From Streptomyces sp. HM190 (GTDB lineage Bacteria; Actinomycetota; Actinomycetes; Streptomycetales; Streptomycetaceae): a stretch of 64,000 bases of DNA. The DNA lies in contig NZ_CP047318.1 in NCBI RefSeq assembly GCF_009857135.1, positions 7,130,001 through 7,194,000 of the forward strand. Direction: 5' to 3'. The notes beneath the pieces were generated by a model. The model made no database searches. It saw nothing but the letters and a program-made list of their open reading frames with translations, and was not told the origin of the DNA. The translations under genes were made by a program, and so were the position numbers. Numbering within the stretch: position 1 is the stretch's first letter; every line of letters starts with the position of its first letter. Positions 1-8,154 of this stretch are shown piece by piece.

Positions 1-204
1 TCAGCTCCACCGTCCCCGTGGTCCCTGGATAGAGCCGGAGCGTCGCCGGTTCCACGGTCGTCCACGGTGCGGTGTCGCCGACCGCCTCGAAGCGGTACTC
101 GTCGACGACGTCACCGGTGTTGCGCAGCCGCAGCCGCACGGTGGTGGTGCTGCCCGGGTCCACGGTTGCGGAGGCGGGTTCCAGGGAAGTCCATAGGCTC
201 ACGC
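1..204 (-). CDS. Beta-sandwich (NEW3/Ig-like) protein, N-terminal part only
   Basis: The reading frame is cut by the left window edge, so only the first 68 residues are visible. The GTG at 204 is the first possible start because an in-frame TAG lies four codons upstream. The visible part reads SLWTSLEPASATVDPGS, then TTTVRLRLRNTGDVVDEY, alternating strands typical of Ig-like NEW3/CARDB-type sandwiches. Proteins of this kind are often annotated as hydrolytic or hypothetical proteins beside Streptomyces contractile injection loci. It is divergent from the sheath gene across 254 bp. An accessory role in the injection system is inferred from position only. Confidence 0.65.
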
Positions 205-458
205 AGCGACGCTACGCGGACGCACCGAGCGCCGGTCAGAGGCCGTGGGGCAGCCTTCGCTGCCCTAACGGGCACGGCGAGCCGGGGCCCTGGCCGGGCC
301 GGGCGGGTCCGCGGAGCGTCGATCCCGGCGGGCAGCCGCGCGGGCAGCGGCGCGGGCAACGCCGCTGCCCTCCAACAGGCACCCGAGGACGTTGCCGGTG
401 ACCGGCCCGCGACCGACGCTTGGTGACGACCTGTCGTGAACCCCGAGGAGAGCCGAGC
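205..458. other. Divergent intergenic region of the injection-system locus
   Basis: This 254-bp gap separates the left minus-strand gene from the sheath gene and should hold both promoters. I see no convincing -35/-10 pair or palindrome. A GAGGAG ribosome binding site lies just upstream of the sheath ATG at 459. Confidence 0.4.
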
Positions 459-2039
459 ATGCCGTCCTACCTGTCGCCGGGCGTCTACGTCGAGGAGGTG
501 GCCAGCGGCTCCCGCCCCATCGAGGGGGTGGGCACCTCGGTGGCGGCCTTCGTGGGTCTCGCGCCGACCGGCCCGCTCAACAAGCCGACGCTGGTGACCA
601 ACTGGACCCAGTACGTCGCGTCCTTCGGCGACTTCACCGAGGGGTACTACCTGGCGCACAGTGTCTACGGCTTCTTCAACAACGGCGGTTCGGCCGCTTA
701 CGTCGTCCGGGTCGGCGGCGTCCACGGAGGCACGTCCGGCGACCCGGCCGCCCCCGCTGCGGCGTTGAAGGGCTCCACGACCCCCGCGGTGCTGCCGCCG
801 GGCGAGCCGCAGCGACTGGGCACCTTCACGGTGACGGCCGCCGCTCCCGGTTCGCTGAGCGTCGAGGTGGCCGACCCGGAGGGCGACGGCCCCGCCGAGC
901 GGTTCAGGCTGATCGTCAAGGACGGCGGCAAGGTCGCCGAGACCTTCGACGTGACCGCCAAGAAGGGCGGCCGCAACTACGTCGTCACGCAGGTGAAGGA
1001 GCAGTCCAGGCTCATCACCGTGCAGGAGGCGGCGCCCGCCGCACAGTTGGCCCGGCCCGAGAACCAGACGGTGGCCCTGCCGGCCCCGGCCCCCGCGCCG
1101 CTCGCCCCGTCCGGGACGGACACCGCGCATCCCGGCCCCGCCGAGTACCTCGGCGACTCCGCCGACCGCACCGGCTTCGGTGGTCTGGAGGCGGTGGACG
1201 AGGTCTCGATGGTCGCGGTTCCCGACCTGATGGCCGCCTACCAGCGTGGCGCGATCGACCTGGAAGCGGTCAAGGCCGTGCAGCTCGGACTGATCGCGCA
1301 CTGCGAGCTGATGGGCGATCGCGTCGCCGTCATCGACCCGCCGCCTGGCCTGAATGCCCATCAGGTCCGCGTCTGGCGCCAGGAAACGGCTGGCTACGAC
1401 TCCAAGTACGCGGCCCTGTACTACCCCTGGATCAAGGTGTTCGACCCGGCCACCGGCCAGTCCCGGACGATGCCTCCGAGCGGCCACATCGCCGGGATCT
1501 GGGCCCGCAACGACTCCGAGCGCGGTGTGCACAAGGCGCCCGCGAACGAGATCGTGCGCGGCGCGGTGGACCTGGAGATGCAGATCACCCGCGGCGAACA
1601 GGACCTGCTCAACCCCGTCGGCGTCAACTGCGTCCGCGCCTTCCCGGGACGGGGTATCCGGGTCTGGGGTGCCCGCACGCTCTCCTCCGACCCGGCCTGG
1701 CGGTACCTGAACGTGCGCCGCTACTTCAACTACCTGGAGGAGTCGATCCTGATCGGCACCCAGTGGGTGGTGTTCGAGCCCAACGACCAGCACCTGTGGG
1801 CCCGGATCCGGCGCAACATCTCCGCCTTCCTCGTCAACGAGTGGCGCAACGGCGCCCTCTTCGGCTCCCGGGCCGAAGAGGCCTACTACGTCAAGTGCGA
1901 CGAGGAGACCAACCCGCCGGAGTCGGTCGATCTCGGCCGGGTCGTCTGCGAGATCGGCATCGCACCGGTCAAGCCGGCCGAGTTCGTGATCTTCCGGCTG
2001 GCCCAGTTCTCCAGCGGCAGCGGGGAGCTGGAGGAGTAA
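459..2039 (+). CDS. Contractile injection system sheath protein (phage tail sheath family)
   Basis: This 526-aa protein would form the contractile outer tube of a phage-tail-like injection system. The N-terminus (PSYLSPGVYVEEV) and the C-terminal block near residue 480 (CDEETNPPESVDLG, then FVIFRLAQF) are classic tail-sheath signatures; the C-terminal domain makes the inter-subunit handshake. The middle (residues about 85-230) is Ala/Pro-rich and variable, as is usual for surface-exposed sheath insertions. The ATG at 459 follows a GAGGAG ribosome binding site, and an in-frame start at 420 lacks one. It is the first gene of a rightward operon that runs to 14.8 kb. In Streptomyces eCIS nomenclature this is the Cis2 role. 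Confidence 0.95.
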   Translation: MPSYLSPGVYVEEVASGSRPIEGVGTSVAAFVGLAPTGPLNKPTLVTNWTQYVASFGDFTEGYYLAHSVYGFFNNGGSAAYVVRVGGVHGGTSGDPAAPAAALKGSTTPAVLPPGEPQRLGTFTVTAAAPGSLSVEVADPEGDGPAERFRLIVKDGGKVAETFDVTAKKGGRNYVVTQVKEQSRLITVQEAAPAAQLARPENQTVALPAPAPAPLAPSGTDTAHPGPAEYLGDSADRTGFGGLEAVDEVSMVAVPDLMAAYQRGAIDLEAVKAVQLGLIAHCELMGDRVAVIDPPPGLNAHQVRVWRQETAGYDSKYAALYYPWIKVFDPATGQSRTMPPSGHIAGIWARNDSERGVHKAPANEIVRGAVDLEMQITRGEQDLLNPVGVNCVRAFPGRGIRVWGARTLSSDPAWRYLNVRRYFNYLEESILIGTQWVVFEPNDQHLWARIRRNISAFLVNEWRNGALFGSRAEEAYYVKCDEETNPPESVDLGRVVCEIGIAPVKPAEFVIFRLAQFSSGSGELEE

Positions 2040-2109
2040 CGGACGACCACCCGTCCCCCCGCACCGCAAGTAGCAAGCAGCAAGTACCCCTCGGAAGGAC
2101 AGAGCACGG

Positions 2110-2553
2110 ATGAGTCTGCAGCCGGGTGACGCCCTCACCTCACACAATTTCGGCCTCCAGATCGACGGCGTGATGGTGGAGTACCTCGCGGAGGTCAGCG
2201 GCCTCAGCCTCGAACAGGACGTCATCGAGTACCAGCAGGTCTCGTCGCAGGGCAGGGCGGTGACGAAGAAGCTGCCGGGTGTGAAGAAGGCGGGCACGTG
2301 CACCGTGGTCCGCGGTATGACGCAGTCGGCCGCCTTCAACCAGTGGATCAGCGAGTCGGTCGCCGGCAACATGGGCAGCGCCCGCAAGAACGCCACCATC
2401 CTGGTGATGGACTACCAGGACAACCCCGTCAAGCGCTACAACATGCGCAACGCCTGGTGCAGCAAGGTCGACACCAGCACGGTGAAGGCCGGTGAGGCCG
2501 CCGCGCTCACCGAGACCGTGACCATCACCTTCGAAGAACTGGTCATCGAGTGA
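2110..2553 (+). CDS. Inner tube protein (T4 gp19-like), first copy
   Basis: This 147-aa protein matches the gp19/Hcp-like tube family in length and pattern. It starts with SHNFGLQIDGVMVEYLAEVSGL, continues with beta strands and ends with a TVTITFEELVIE strand. Stacked hexamers of this fold build the tube inside the sheath. The ATG at 2110 follows GGAAGGA. The stop codon overlaps the next start (GTGATG), so the two genes are probably translationally coupled. A second tube-type gene occurs at 6985. Having two tube paralogues fits eCIS loci, where one forms the main tube and the other the first ring on the baseplate; which is which cannot be told here. Confidence 0.93.
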   Translation: MSLQPGDALTSHNFGLQIDGVMVEYLAEVSGLSLEQDVIEYQQVSSQGRAVTKKLPGVKKAGTCTVVRGMTQSAAFNQWISESVAGNMGSARKNATILVMDYQDNPVKRYNMRNAWCSKVDTSTVKAGEAAALTETVTITFEELVIE

Positions 2554-3080
2554 TGCGTCGTTCGGCACGCGGGGCGGGGGCGACGATCGCCGGGCCGGAC
2601 CCGGCAACGGATACGGTCCCGGCCGCCGGAGCCGTACCGGAGGAGGCCGTGGCGGCGACGCTGCCGGGGCGGCAGACCGGCGCTCCGGCCACCGCCCCGG
2701 CAGCACAGCGGCTGCTCACGGAGTTCGCCTTCGAGCTGCCCCGCGGATTCGTCGACGAGGCCGGAGTCGTGCACCGGGAGGGAACCATGCGGCTCGCGAC
2801 CGCGCGGGACGAGCTGATCCCGCTGCGGGACCTGCGGGTGCAGGAGAACCCGGCCTACCTGTCGGTGGTACTGCTCGGCCGGGTGATCACCCGGCTGGGC
2901 ACGCTGGCGGTGGTGCACGACGGGGTGGTGGAGAACATGTTCGCCTCCGACCTCGCGTTCCTCCAGGACTTCTACCGGCAGGTCAACGCCGAGGGCCACA
3001 CCCGGGCTGGGGTCACCTGCCCGCACTGCGAGCAGCCGTTCGAGGTCGAACTCGGCGGGAGCCGCCTGGGGGAATCGTGA
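2553..3080 (+). CDS. Conserved eCIS-associated protein with CPHC motif
   Basis: This 175-aa protein has a disordered Ala/Pro-rich first 50 residues, then a conserved-looking core (FAFELPRGFVDEAGVVHREG, then MRLATARDELIPLRD). A single CPHC motif lies near the C-terminus, inside GVTCPHCEQPFEVEL. A lone CxxC could bind metal only by pairing between subunits or with a neighbour. The position between tube and spike genes resembles phage tail-assembly proteins. GTG at 2550 and ATG at 2553 are both possible starts. The 3' end overlaps the next GTG. I recognise it as a recurrent eCIS neighbour but cannot name a biochemical function. Confidence 0.8.
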   Translation: MRRSARGAGATIAGPDPATDTVPAAGAVPEEAVAATLPGRQTGAPATAPAAQRLLTEFAFELPRGFVDEAGVVHREGTMRLATARDELIPLRDLRVQENPAYLSVVLLGRVITRLGTLAVVHDGVVENMFASDLAFLQDFYRQVNAEGHTRAGVTCPHCEQPFEVELGGSRLGES

Positions 3081-3235
3081 CGTACGCGACCGACCGGCTG
3101 CACGAGGAGATCGCGTACATCGCCTACCACTTTCACTGGAACCTGGAGGAGATCCTGGACCTCGAACACCGTGACCGCCGCCGGTACACCGAGCAGATCG
3201 CCGGGTTCGTCGCCCGTGCCTCGGCGGAGGGGTGA
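3077..3235 (+). CDS. Small DUF6760-type eCIS protein
   Basis: This 52-residue gene starts at a GTG that overlaps the previous stop by GTGA and ends 4 bp before the next start, so it is embedded in a coupled series. The product (YATDRLHEEIAYIAYHFHWN, then LEEILDLEHRDRRRYTEQI) is a compact helical acidic/aromatic protein. It matches my recollection of the DUF6760 family, found almost only in contractile injection loci. The role is unknown; the size suggests an adaptor or chaperone for tube or spike assembly. Confidence 0.8.
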   Translation: MTYATDRLHEEIAYIAYHFHWNLEEILDLEHRDRRRYTEQIAGFVARASAEG

Positions 3236-3239
3236 CGGC

Positions 3240-6200
3240 GTGGGACTTCTCGATCGGCTGAGGAACTCCCTGACAGGGGAACCGGCAAAGGGCCGGGAGC
3301 GGTCGACGGCCACGGCGGAACCGGACACCGGAGCGGTCCGGCCCGCTCGCGAGACGCCCCGGCCCGCCGGATGGCCCTCGCTGCCCGCCATCCAGCGGGC
3401 GATCACCGGCACGGCCGGGACGGTCGCGGACGCGGGGTTCGGCGGTCGGCTGACCACCTGGCGCAACCCGTCGTTCAGCGGCGGAATGTCCCACGCCGTG
3501 CTCGACGACGCGCCGGGGGGCCTGGTCAAGGACGCGCTCACCGCGTCGGCGGTACCCGGCGCCGGGCTCGAACTGCCCGCTCTCGCCCTGCCCGTGGTGG
3601 CCTACGGCGAGACGCCCGGTCGTTCCACCGTCGCCGCGCCGGTCCCGCGGGCGGCCCTTCCGGTCCCGGTGCCCCGCCCGACCGGCGTCGGCGTGACCCC
3701 GGCAAGACCCTCACCCATCCCACCGACCACACTGGCCAGCGCCCGGCACACGCCCCCCGTGCAGCGCCGGGCGCTGGAGGTGGCCCGCCGGGCGGCGCCG
3801 GCCGGGACGGCGTCCGCTGCCGGAGAGCAGGGTGCTCCGGCGCCCTCTTCCGGAGGCAGAGGTGTCGTGGTCCCGGGCCCGGACCCCTCGGACGGTCCCG
3901 CCCCGGCCACGGCTCCGGCGGCGGGTGCGTCCCGCTCCCCGAGCGCATCGTCGGCCACCGGCCGGCGGAGTGCCTCCACCCTGGGCCAGGAGTCCGCCGG
4001 TGACCCGCTCCGGACCCCGGATCCTGACGTGCCGTCGCCCGGAGGGCCGGCCACCGTCCAGCGGCGTGCGGTGGCGGGGCGTACGCCTGTGGCGGGGTCC
4101 GGGCGGGCGGCTGCCGCGGGCTCGCTTCGGGTGCCGGTTGCTGACGGTGAGCCGGCTTCTGTCCAGCGGAGTGCGGTGGCGGGGCGTACGCCCGCCGTGG
4201 GCTCGGCACAGGAGTCGTCCAGCGGCTCGGGCCCGGTTCCCGTCGCCGGTGTGTCCGCCGCCCCCGCGCCGGGAAGGGCGCCGTCGGCCGGTGCGGCGGG
4301 GCCGGTTCAGCGGAGCGCGACAGGTCGGACAGAGAGTACCCCGGCCGATTCGGCGGCCTCGGACCTCGATCCGGCTCCCGATACCCGTGTGGCCCGCGCG
4401 ACCACGCCCGGGAACGAACCAACAGCGGGTACGACGACCCCGGTCCAGCGAAACGCTGTCCACGGGGCTGCCGGGGCCAGGCCCCCGTCTTCGGCGTCCG
4501 TCGGCTCCGCCTCGGCATCCGCGACCGCGTCCCCCCACACATCATCAGCCGGTCGGCAGGCCCCCGCAGGGCCCGGTCCCATCGGCCGCGTGCGGCGCGC
4601 GGGACTCGGCACACCGACGTCCGGTGGCCCGGCTCCGGCGGCGCCCGCGCCCGCACCCGTGCCAGGGGAGCGGCCGAATGCCCGGCCCGCCGACCAGGCG
4701 ACTCCCCCGGTTACTCCGCCATCCGGTACGGCGGCCCCGATCCAGCGCAGTGTGCCCGTCAGCCGGCGCAGTGTGCCCGTCAGTACGAGCACCCGGACAG
4801 AACCGCCCACGGCACCGACCCATGCCGTACGGGGCGCGGAACTCGGCACGCCGACGTCCGGCGGCCCGGCCCGGGTGGCGGCCGAGGGTGTGGCCGTGTC
4901 CCGCGACACGCCATCAGCCGGTCAGGCCGCTCCGGTCCAGCGCCGTGCTGTCGACGACGTGCGGCGCGCGGAACTCGGCACGCCGACGTCCGGCGGCCCG
5001 GCCCGGGTGGAGGCCGAGGGTGTGGCCGTGTCCCGCGACACGCCATCAGCCGGTCAGGCCGCTCCGGTCCAGCGCCGTGCTGTCGACGACGTGCGGCGCG
5101 CGGGACTCGGCGCGCCGATAGCCGCCGACTCGGCCTCGGTCCCGGTCCTGTCGGCGGCCTCCGAGCCGTTGTCCGGGCGGCCCGGCAACGCTGCCACGTC
5201 CCGGAGCTCCTCGGCACCCACTGGGCAACCCTCGGTCCAGCGGACCGCCGTCGGCGGCGGGACACAGGCAACACCCGGTCTCCCGCTGCCCACCGCCCCG
5301 ACACCAGAGCCCACGCCGACAACGGGCCAAGGCCAGCAGGCGCACACGGCTCCAGCCGTCGGCACGACCCCGATTCAGCGGAGCACTGCCGACGTCATGC
5401 GGTTTGCCGGACCGGCCCCGGACGGGGCCAGGGCACCGACGCGCCCGACACCGGGCGGGCAGACAAGCGTGCCGATCAGCGCCGCCGCCCTCACCACCGA
5501 GCCGGACGGGGGCCACGCCGGAGAACCCCACCAGCAGACGCCGCGTGTACCCCGCACCGTCCAACGCGCGGTGAGCGGATCGGAGCGCCCGCCATCGGGC
5601 ACCCCGCACGAAACCCACCGCACCGGAACACCCCTCCCCGCACCCGCGCCACCAACACGGCCGCACAGGCCCGGACACGCCGTTCAACGTGGTGCCACTC
5701 CAGGCGCACCCGTCGTGTCCGAACACGATCCAGACCACCGGACGAGGAAGACCGGTGGAGGTACGGGCCACCCCCAGCCCGTGCCTCCACCCTTGCGTGC
5801 GCTCACTCCCGAGCGAGCGCTGACCTCCACCGTCCCGCCCACACCGGTCCCCGTTGCCCCACACCACCGACAGGCCGGGGCAGCCGTACCACTGCGCCGC
5901 GCCGTTCCCGGTCCGACGCTGCAGCGCGCCCTCGCGCCAGGCGCCGACGCCGCTGCCCTTGCCCGCCCGCCTCACGAACAGGGCGGGGGAGCCGCCCCTC
6001 CGCCACGCACTGCCGCGCATCCAACAGTCCAGCGCACCCCCGTCCCCGTCATCGGCTCTCCCACGCCTGCCGTCCCTTCACGTAAAGGTCCCGTGCTCCC
6101 TGCTCTCCCCGCCGCGAATCCAGCAGTCCAGCGCGCCCTCACCCCGATCACCGATTCCCCTTCCCCCACCGTCCCGCCGGGCATGGTTTCCTCCGCCCCC

Positions 6201-6923
6201 GCCCTCCCCGTCCAGCGCATGACCGCTGCCACGTCTGCGGTGACCCCCCGCACCGACCACCACCCCGCCCGTCTCCCCAGCGGCGGGGAACGCCGACAGA
6301 CCGGGACCGGCCCCACACCCACAAACCACCCGGCCCTGACCCCGTACGGCGATCCTGAGCCGTACGCCCGGCGTTTCGCCGTTCAACGGCTCGCTCACCA
6401 CGAGCCGGAAACGCGCGGCGACGCGGTTCCGGTCCGGTCGGCAGGTTCACGCGCACCCGTACGACCGCCCATCGGCGGCGTCCCCGTCTCCGCACAGCGT
6501 GTCCCGATGCCCGTCGTCACGCCCGTACCGCGAGAGCCCACCACCCCCGTCATGCCGGTGCAGCGCTTCCCGTCCACCCCGCACGTGCCGCCGGTCACCG
6601 GTCCAGCGCCGGCTCCCGCACCTGCGCCGAGCCCTCCGGTCGTTCAGCGCGCCCCCGAACCGGGGCCGCACAGGACATCCGCCGCACCCACCTCGCGCAG
6701 AACGCCCCCGTCGCCTTCGAGGCACACCGACTCCCCGCCGTCCATGGCCGGTCCGACCGGTCGGACCCCGGCGCCCGGCCCCGCCTTCGACCCCCGTTCC
6801 CTGACCGACTTCCAGCTCGACGACCTGACGCACCGGCTCGTCGGCCGGATCACACGGCACCTGCGTACCGAACTCCGGCTCGACCGCGAGCGTGTCGGAA
6901 GGCTCCGAGATCCGCGCGACTGA
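3240..6923 (+). CDS. Giant proline-rich VQR-repeat protein of the injection system
   Basis: This GTG-started, 1227-aa protein begins GLLDRLRNSLTGEP and ends with a short predicted helical segment (LTDFQLDDLTHRLVGRITRH). Nearly everything between is Pro/Ala/Thr/Gly/Ser-rich and surely disordered, punctuated about twenty times by VQR or IQR followed by a small residue (VQRRAV, VQRSAV, VQRTAV, VQRALT). Two almost identical 44-residue units lie at residues about 534-621. Similar proteins in actinomycete eCIS loci are labelled extensin-like or hypothetical. Its place between tube and spike genes and its length make a tape-measure or scaffold role conceivable, but the composition is unlike helical phage tape measures. 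Function unproven. Confidence 0.85.
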   Translation: MGLLDRLRNSLTGEPAKGRERSTATAEPDTGAVRPARETPRPAGWPSLPAIQRAITGTAGTVADAGFGGRLTTWRNPSFSGGMSHAVLDDAPGGLVKDALTASAVPGAGLELPALALPVVAYGETPGRSTVAAPVPRAALPVPVPRPTGVGVTPARPSPIPPTTLASARHTPPVQRRALEVARRAAPAGTASAAGEQGAPAPSSGGRGVVVPGPDPSDGPAPATAPAAGASRSPSASSATGRRSASTLGQESAGDPLRTPDPDVPSPGGPATVQRRAVAGRTPVAGSGRAAAAGSLRVPVADGEPASVQRSAVAGRTPAVGSAQESSSGSGPVPVAGVSAAPAPGRAPSAGAAGPVQRSATGRTESTPADSAASDLDPAPDTRVARATTPGNEPTAGTTTPVQRNAVHGAAGARPPSSASVGSASASATASPHTSSAGRQAPAGPGPIGRVRRAGLGTPTSGGPAPAAPAPAPVPGERPNARPADQATPPVTPPSGTAAPIQRSVPVSRRSVPVSTSTRTEPPTAPTHAVRGAELGTPTSGGPARVAAEGVAVSRDTPSAGQAAPVQRRAVDDVRRAELGTPTSGGPARVEAEGVAVSRDTPSAGQAAPVQRRAVDDVRRAGLGAPIAADSASVPVLSAASEPLSGRPGNAATSRSSSAPTGQPSVQRTAVGGGTQATPGLPLPTAPTPEPTPTTGQGQQAHTAPAVGTTPIQRSTADVMRFAGPAPDGARAPTRPTPGGQTSVPISAAALTTEPDGGHAGEPHQQTPRVPRTVQRAVSGSERPPSGTPHETHRTGTPLPAPAPPTRPHRPGHAVQRGATPGAPVVSEHDPDHRTRKTGGGTGHPQPVPPPLRALTPERALTSTVPPTPVPVAPHHRQAGAAVPLRRAVPGPTLQRALAPGADAAALARPPHEQGGGAAPPPRTAAHPTVQRTPVPVIGSPTPAVPSRKGPVLPALPAANPAVQRALTPITDSPSPTVPPGMVSSAPALPVQRMTAATSAVTPRTDHHPARLPSGGERRQTGTGPTPTNHPALTPYGDPEPYARRFAVQRLAHHEPETRGDAVPVRSAGSRAPVRPPIGGVPVSAQRVPMPVVTPVPREPTTPVMPVQRFPSTPHVPPVTGPAPAPAPAPSPPVVQRAPEPGPHRTSAAPTSRRTPPSPSRHTDSPPSMAGPTGRTPAPGPAFDPRSLTDFQLDDLTHRLVGRITRHLRTELRLDRERVGRLRDPRD
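4839..5102 (+). repeat. 132-bp in-frame tandem repeat inside the VQR protein gene
   Basis: Two near-identical 132-bp units start at 4839 and 4971, and a diverging third begins at 5103. Each encodes 44 residues running from GTPTSGGPARV through SRDTPSAGQAAPVQRRAVDD. The period is a multiple of three, so unit gain or loss keeps the frame. A related partial unit lies around 4590-4630. Confidence 0.9.
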
Positions 6924-6984
6924 CCCGCCCCCGTCCCCGCCCCACGGCTCGACCGACCGGTTCCGCCCCAGAAAGGCCCACCCG

Positions 6985-7410
6985 ATGCCCCGCGATCTCG
7001 ACCCGGGATCCACCGTCTTCTTCACGCTCACCATCGACGGCGAAAGCCTCGGCTACTTCAACGGGTGCGAAGGGCTGGCCTCCACCGTGGAGATCGAGCA
7101 GCGCCAGGAGGGCGGGAACAACGGGTTCGTCTGGCAGCTCCCGTCCCGGGTGACGTTCTCCACGATCCGCCTGACCCGGCCCCTGACCCCGGACACGGCG
7201 AAGGTCGCGGCCTGGATCTCCTCCGTGAGCACGGGCATCACCCGGCCCACCGGCCAGATCGCGGCACTGCGCGCGGACGGCTCGGAGGTGGCGCGCTGGG
7301 GGCTGATCGACGTGCTGCCGGTCAGCTGGCAGGGGCCCTCCCTCGATCCGGCGAGTCCCGCCGTGGCGACGGAGGTTCTGGAAATCACGCATCACGGGTT
7401 CACGGACTAG
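6985..7410 (+). CDS. Inner tube protein (T4 gp19-like), second copy
   Basis: This 141-aa protein of the gp19/tube superfamily begins PRDLDPGSTVFFTLTIDG and ends EVLEITHHGFTD, the usual strand layout and length. The ATG at 6985 follows AGAAAGG; an in-frame start at 6892 lies inside the previous gene and is less likely. It differs strongly in sequence from the first tube protein at 2110. It directly precedes the LysM tube-end protein and the VgrG spike, so it may form the baseplate-proximal tube rings. Confidence 0.9.
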   Translation: MPRDLDPGSTVFFTLTIDGESLGYFNGCEGLASTVEIEQRQEGGNNGFVWQLPSRVTFSTIRLTRPLTPDTAKVAAWISSVSTGITRPTGQIAALRADGSEVARWGLIDVLPVSWQGPSLDPASPAVATEVLEITHHGFTD

Positions 7411-7422
7411 GGGCGAGTGCAC

Positions 7423-8154
7423 ATGGCAGGCAAGGCAGGAAGAGGCGGCGCGGGGAAGAGCCTGGTGCGGGCCTCGCTGGCCATTCACGAGCCGCCGGTC
7501 GGCCGCAGCACCACCCCGGGCGTGCTGATCAGGAACTTCACCTTCGGGTTCAACCCGTCCCAGCTGGCGCTCAGTCGGCAGGCGCAGTGGAAGAGCACCC
7601 CGACCGCCGCGGTACGCGACGGTTCCGTACCGGAGTTCATGGGGCCCGAGCCACGGCAGATGACGGTGGAGATCTTCCTGGACTCCTCTGACGACCCGGG
7701 CGGCAGCACCGTGCTGAAGAAGGTGGAGGCGCTGTTCTCGTGCTGCGAGGTGACCGCGAAGAGCATCGCCGCCAAGCAGCCCTCCACCCCCTGGGTCGTC
7801 TTCCAGTGGGGATCCTTCTCGACGGCCCGCTTCACCGCCTACGTCTCCTCCGTCGACGCCGCCTACTCGCTGTTCGGTACGACAGGAGTGCCGATCCGGG
7901 CCGTCTGTCAGGTGCGGCTGCACGAGATCCCCAGCCGGACCAGGGGACAGAACCCCACCTCGGGAGCGCTCACCGCGCGGCGGGTGCACCGCGTCGTCGC
8001 GGGCGACACCCTGCAGTCGCTGGCGTGGCGGGAGTACGGCGACGCGAACGTCTGGCGGGCGATCGCCGAGGCCAACGGCATCGACGACCCGTCCCGGCTG
8101 CGGACCGGCACGGAAGTGGTGCTTCCGGCGGCCGAAGAGGTGGGCGGTCACTGA
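7423..8154 (+). CDS. LysM-containing tube-end protein (gp53-like, CIS tube family)
   Basis: In this 243-aa protein, residues about 1-170 match the CIS tube/baseplate-hub family (LIRNFTFGFNPSQLAL, then MTVEIFLDSSDD). The C-terminus is a LysM module (RVVAGDTLQSLAWREYGDAN, ending GTEVVLPA). LysM in phage gp53-like proteins joins the tube to the central spike and need not bind peptidoglycan. ATG at 7423 is preferred over GTG at 7417 because the GGGG ribosome-binding stretch is better spaced. The last base of its stop codon is the first base of the VgrG start, indicating coupled translation. Confidence 0.92.
   Translation: MAGKAGRGGAGKSLVRASLAIHEPPVGRSTTPGVLIRNFTFGFNPSQLALSRQAQWKSTPTAAVRDGSVPEFMGPEPRQMTVEIFLDSSDDPGGSTVLKKVEALFSCCEVTAKSIAAKQPSTPWVVFQWGSFSTARFTAYVSSVDAAYSLFGTTGVPIRAVCQVRLHEIPSRTRGQNPTSGALTARRVHRVVAGDTLQSLAWREYGDANVWRAIAEANGIDDPSRLRTGTEVVLPAAEEVGGH

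Noticed and set aside
111..2399. A 762-codon open frame on the minus strand opposite the sheath and tube genes
   Set aside because: It is the antisense shadow of high-GC coding sequence. Composition is His/Arg/Val/Gly noise, and the plus-strand genes are clear family members.
3538..5322. Several long Arg/Pro/Gly-rich frames on both strands inside the VQR protein gene
   Set aside because: They mirror the low-complexity repeats of the true frame. Only the GTG at 3240 fits the coupled operon layout.
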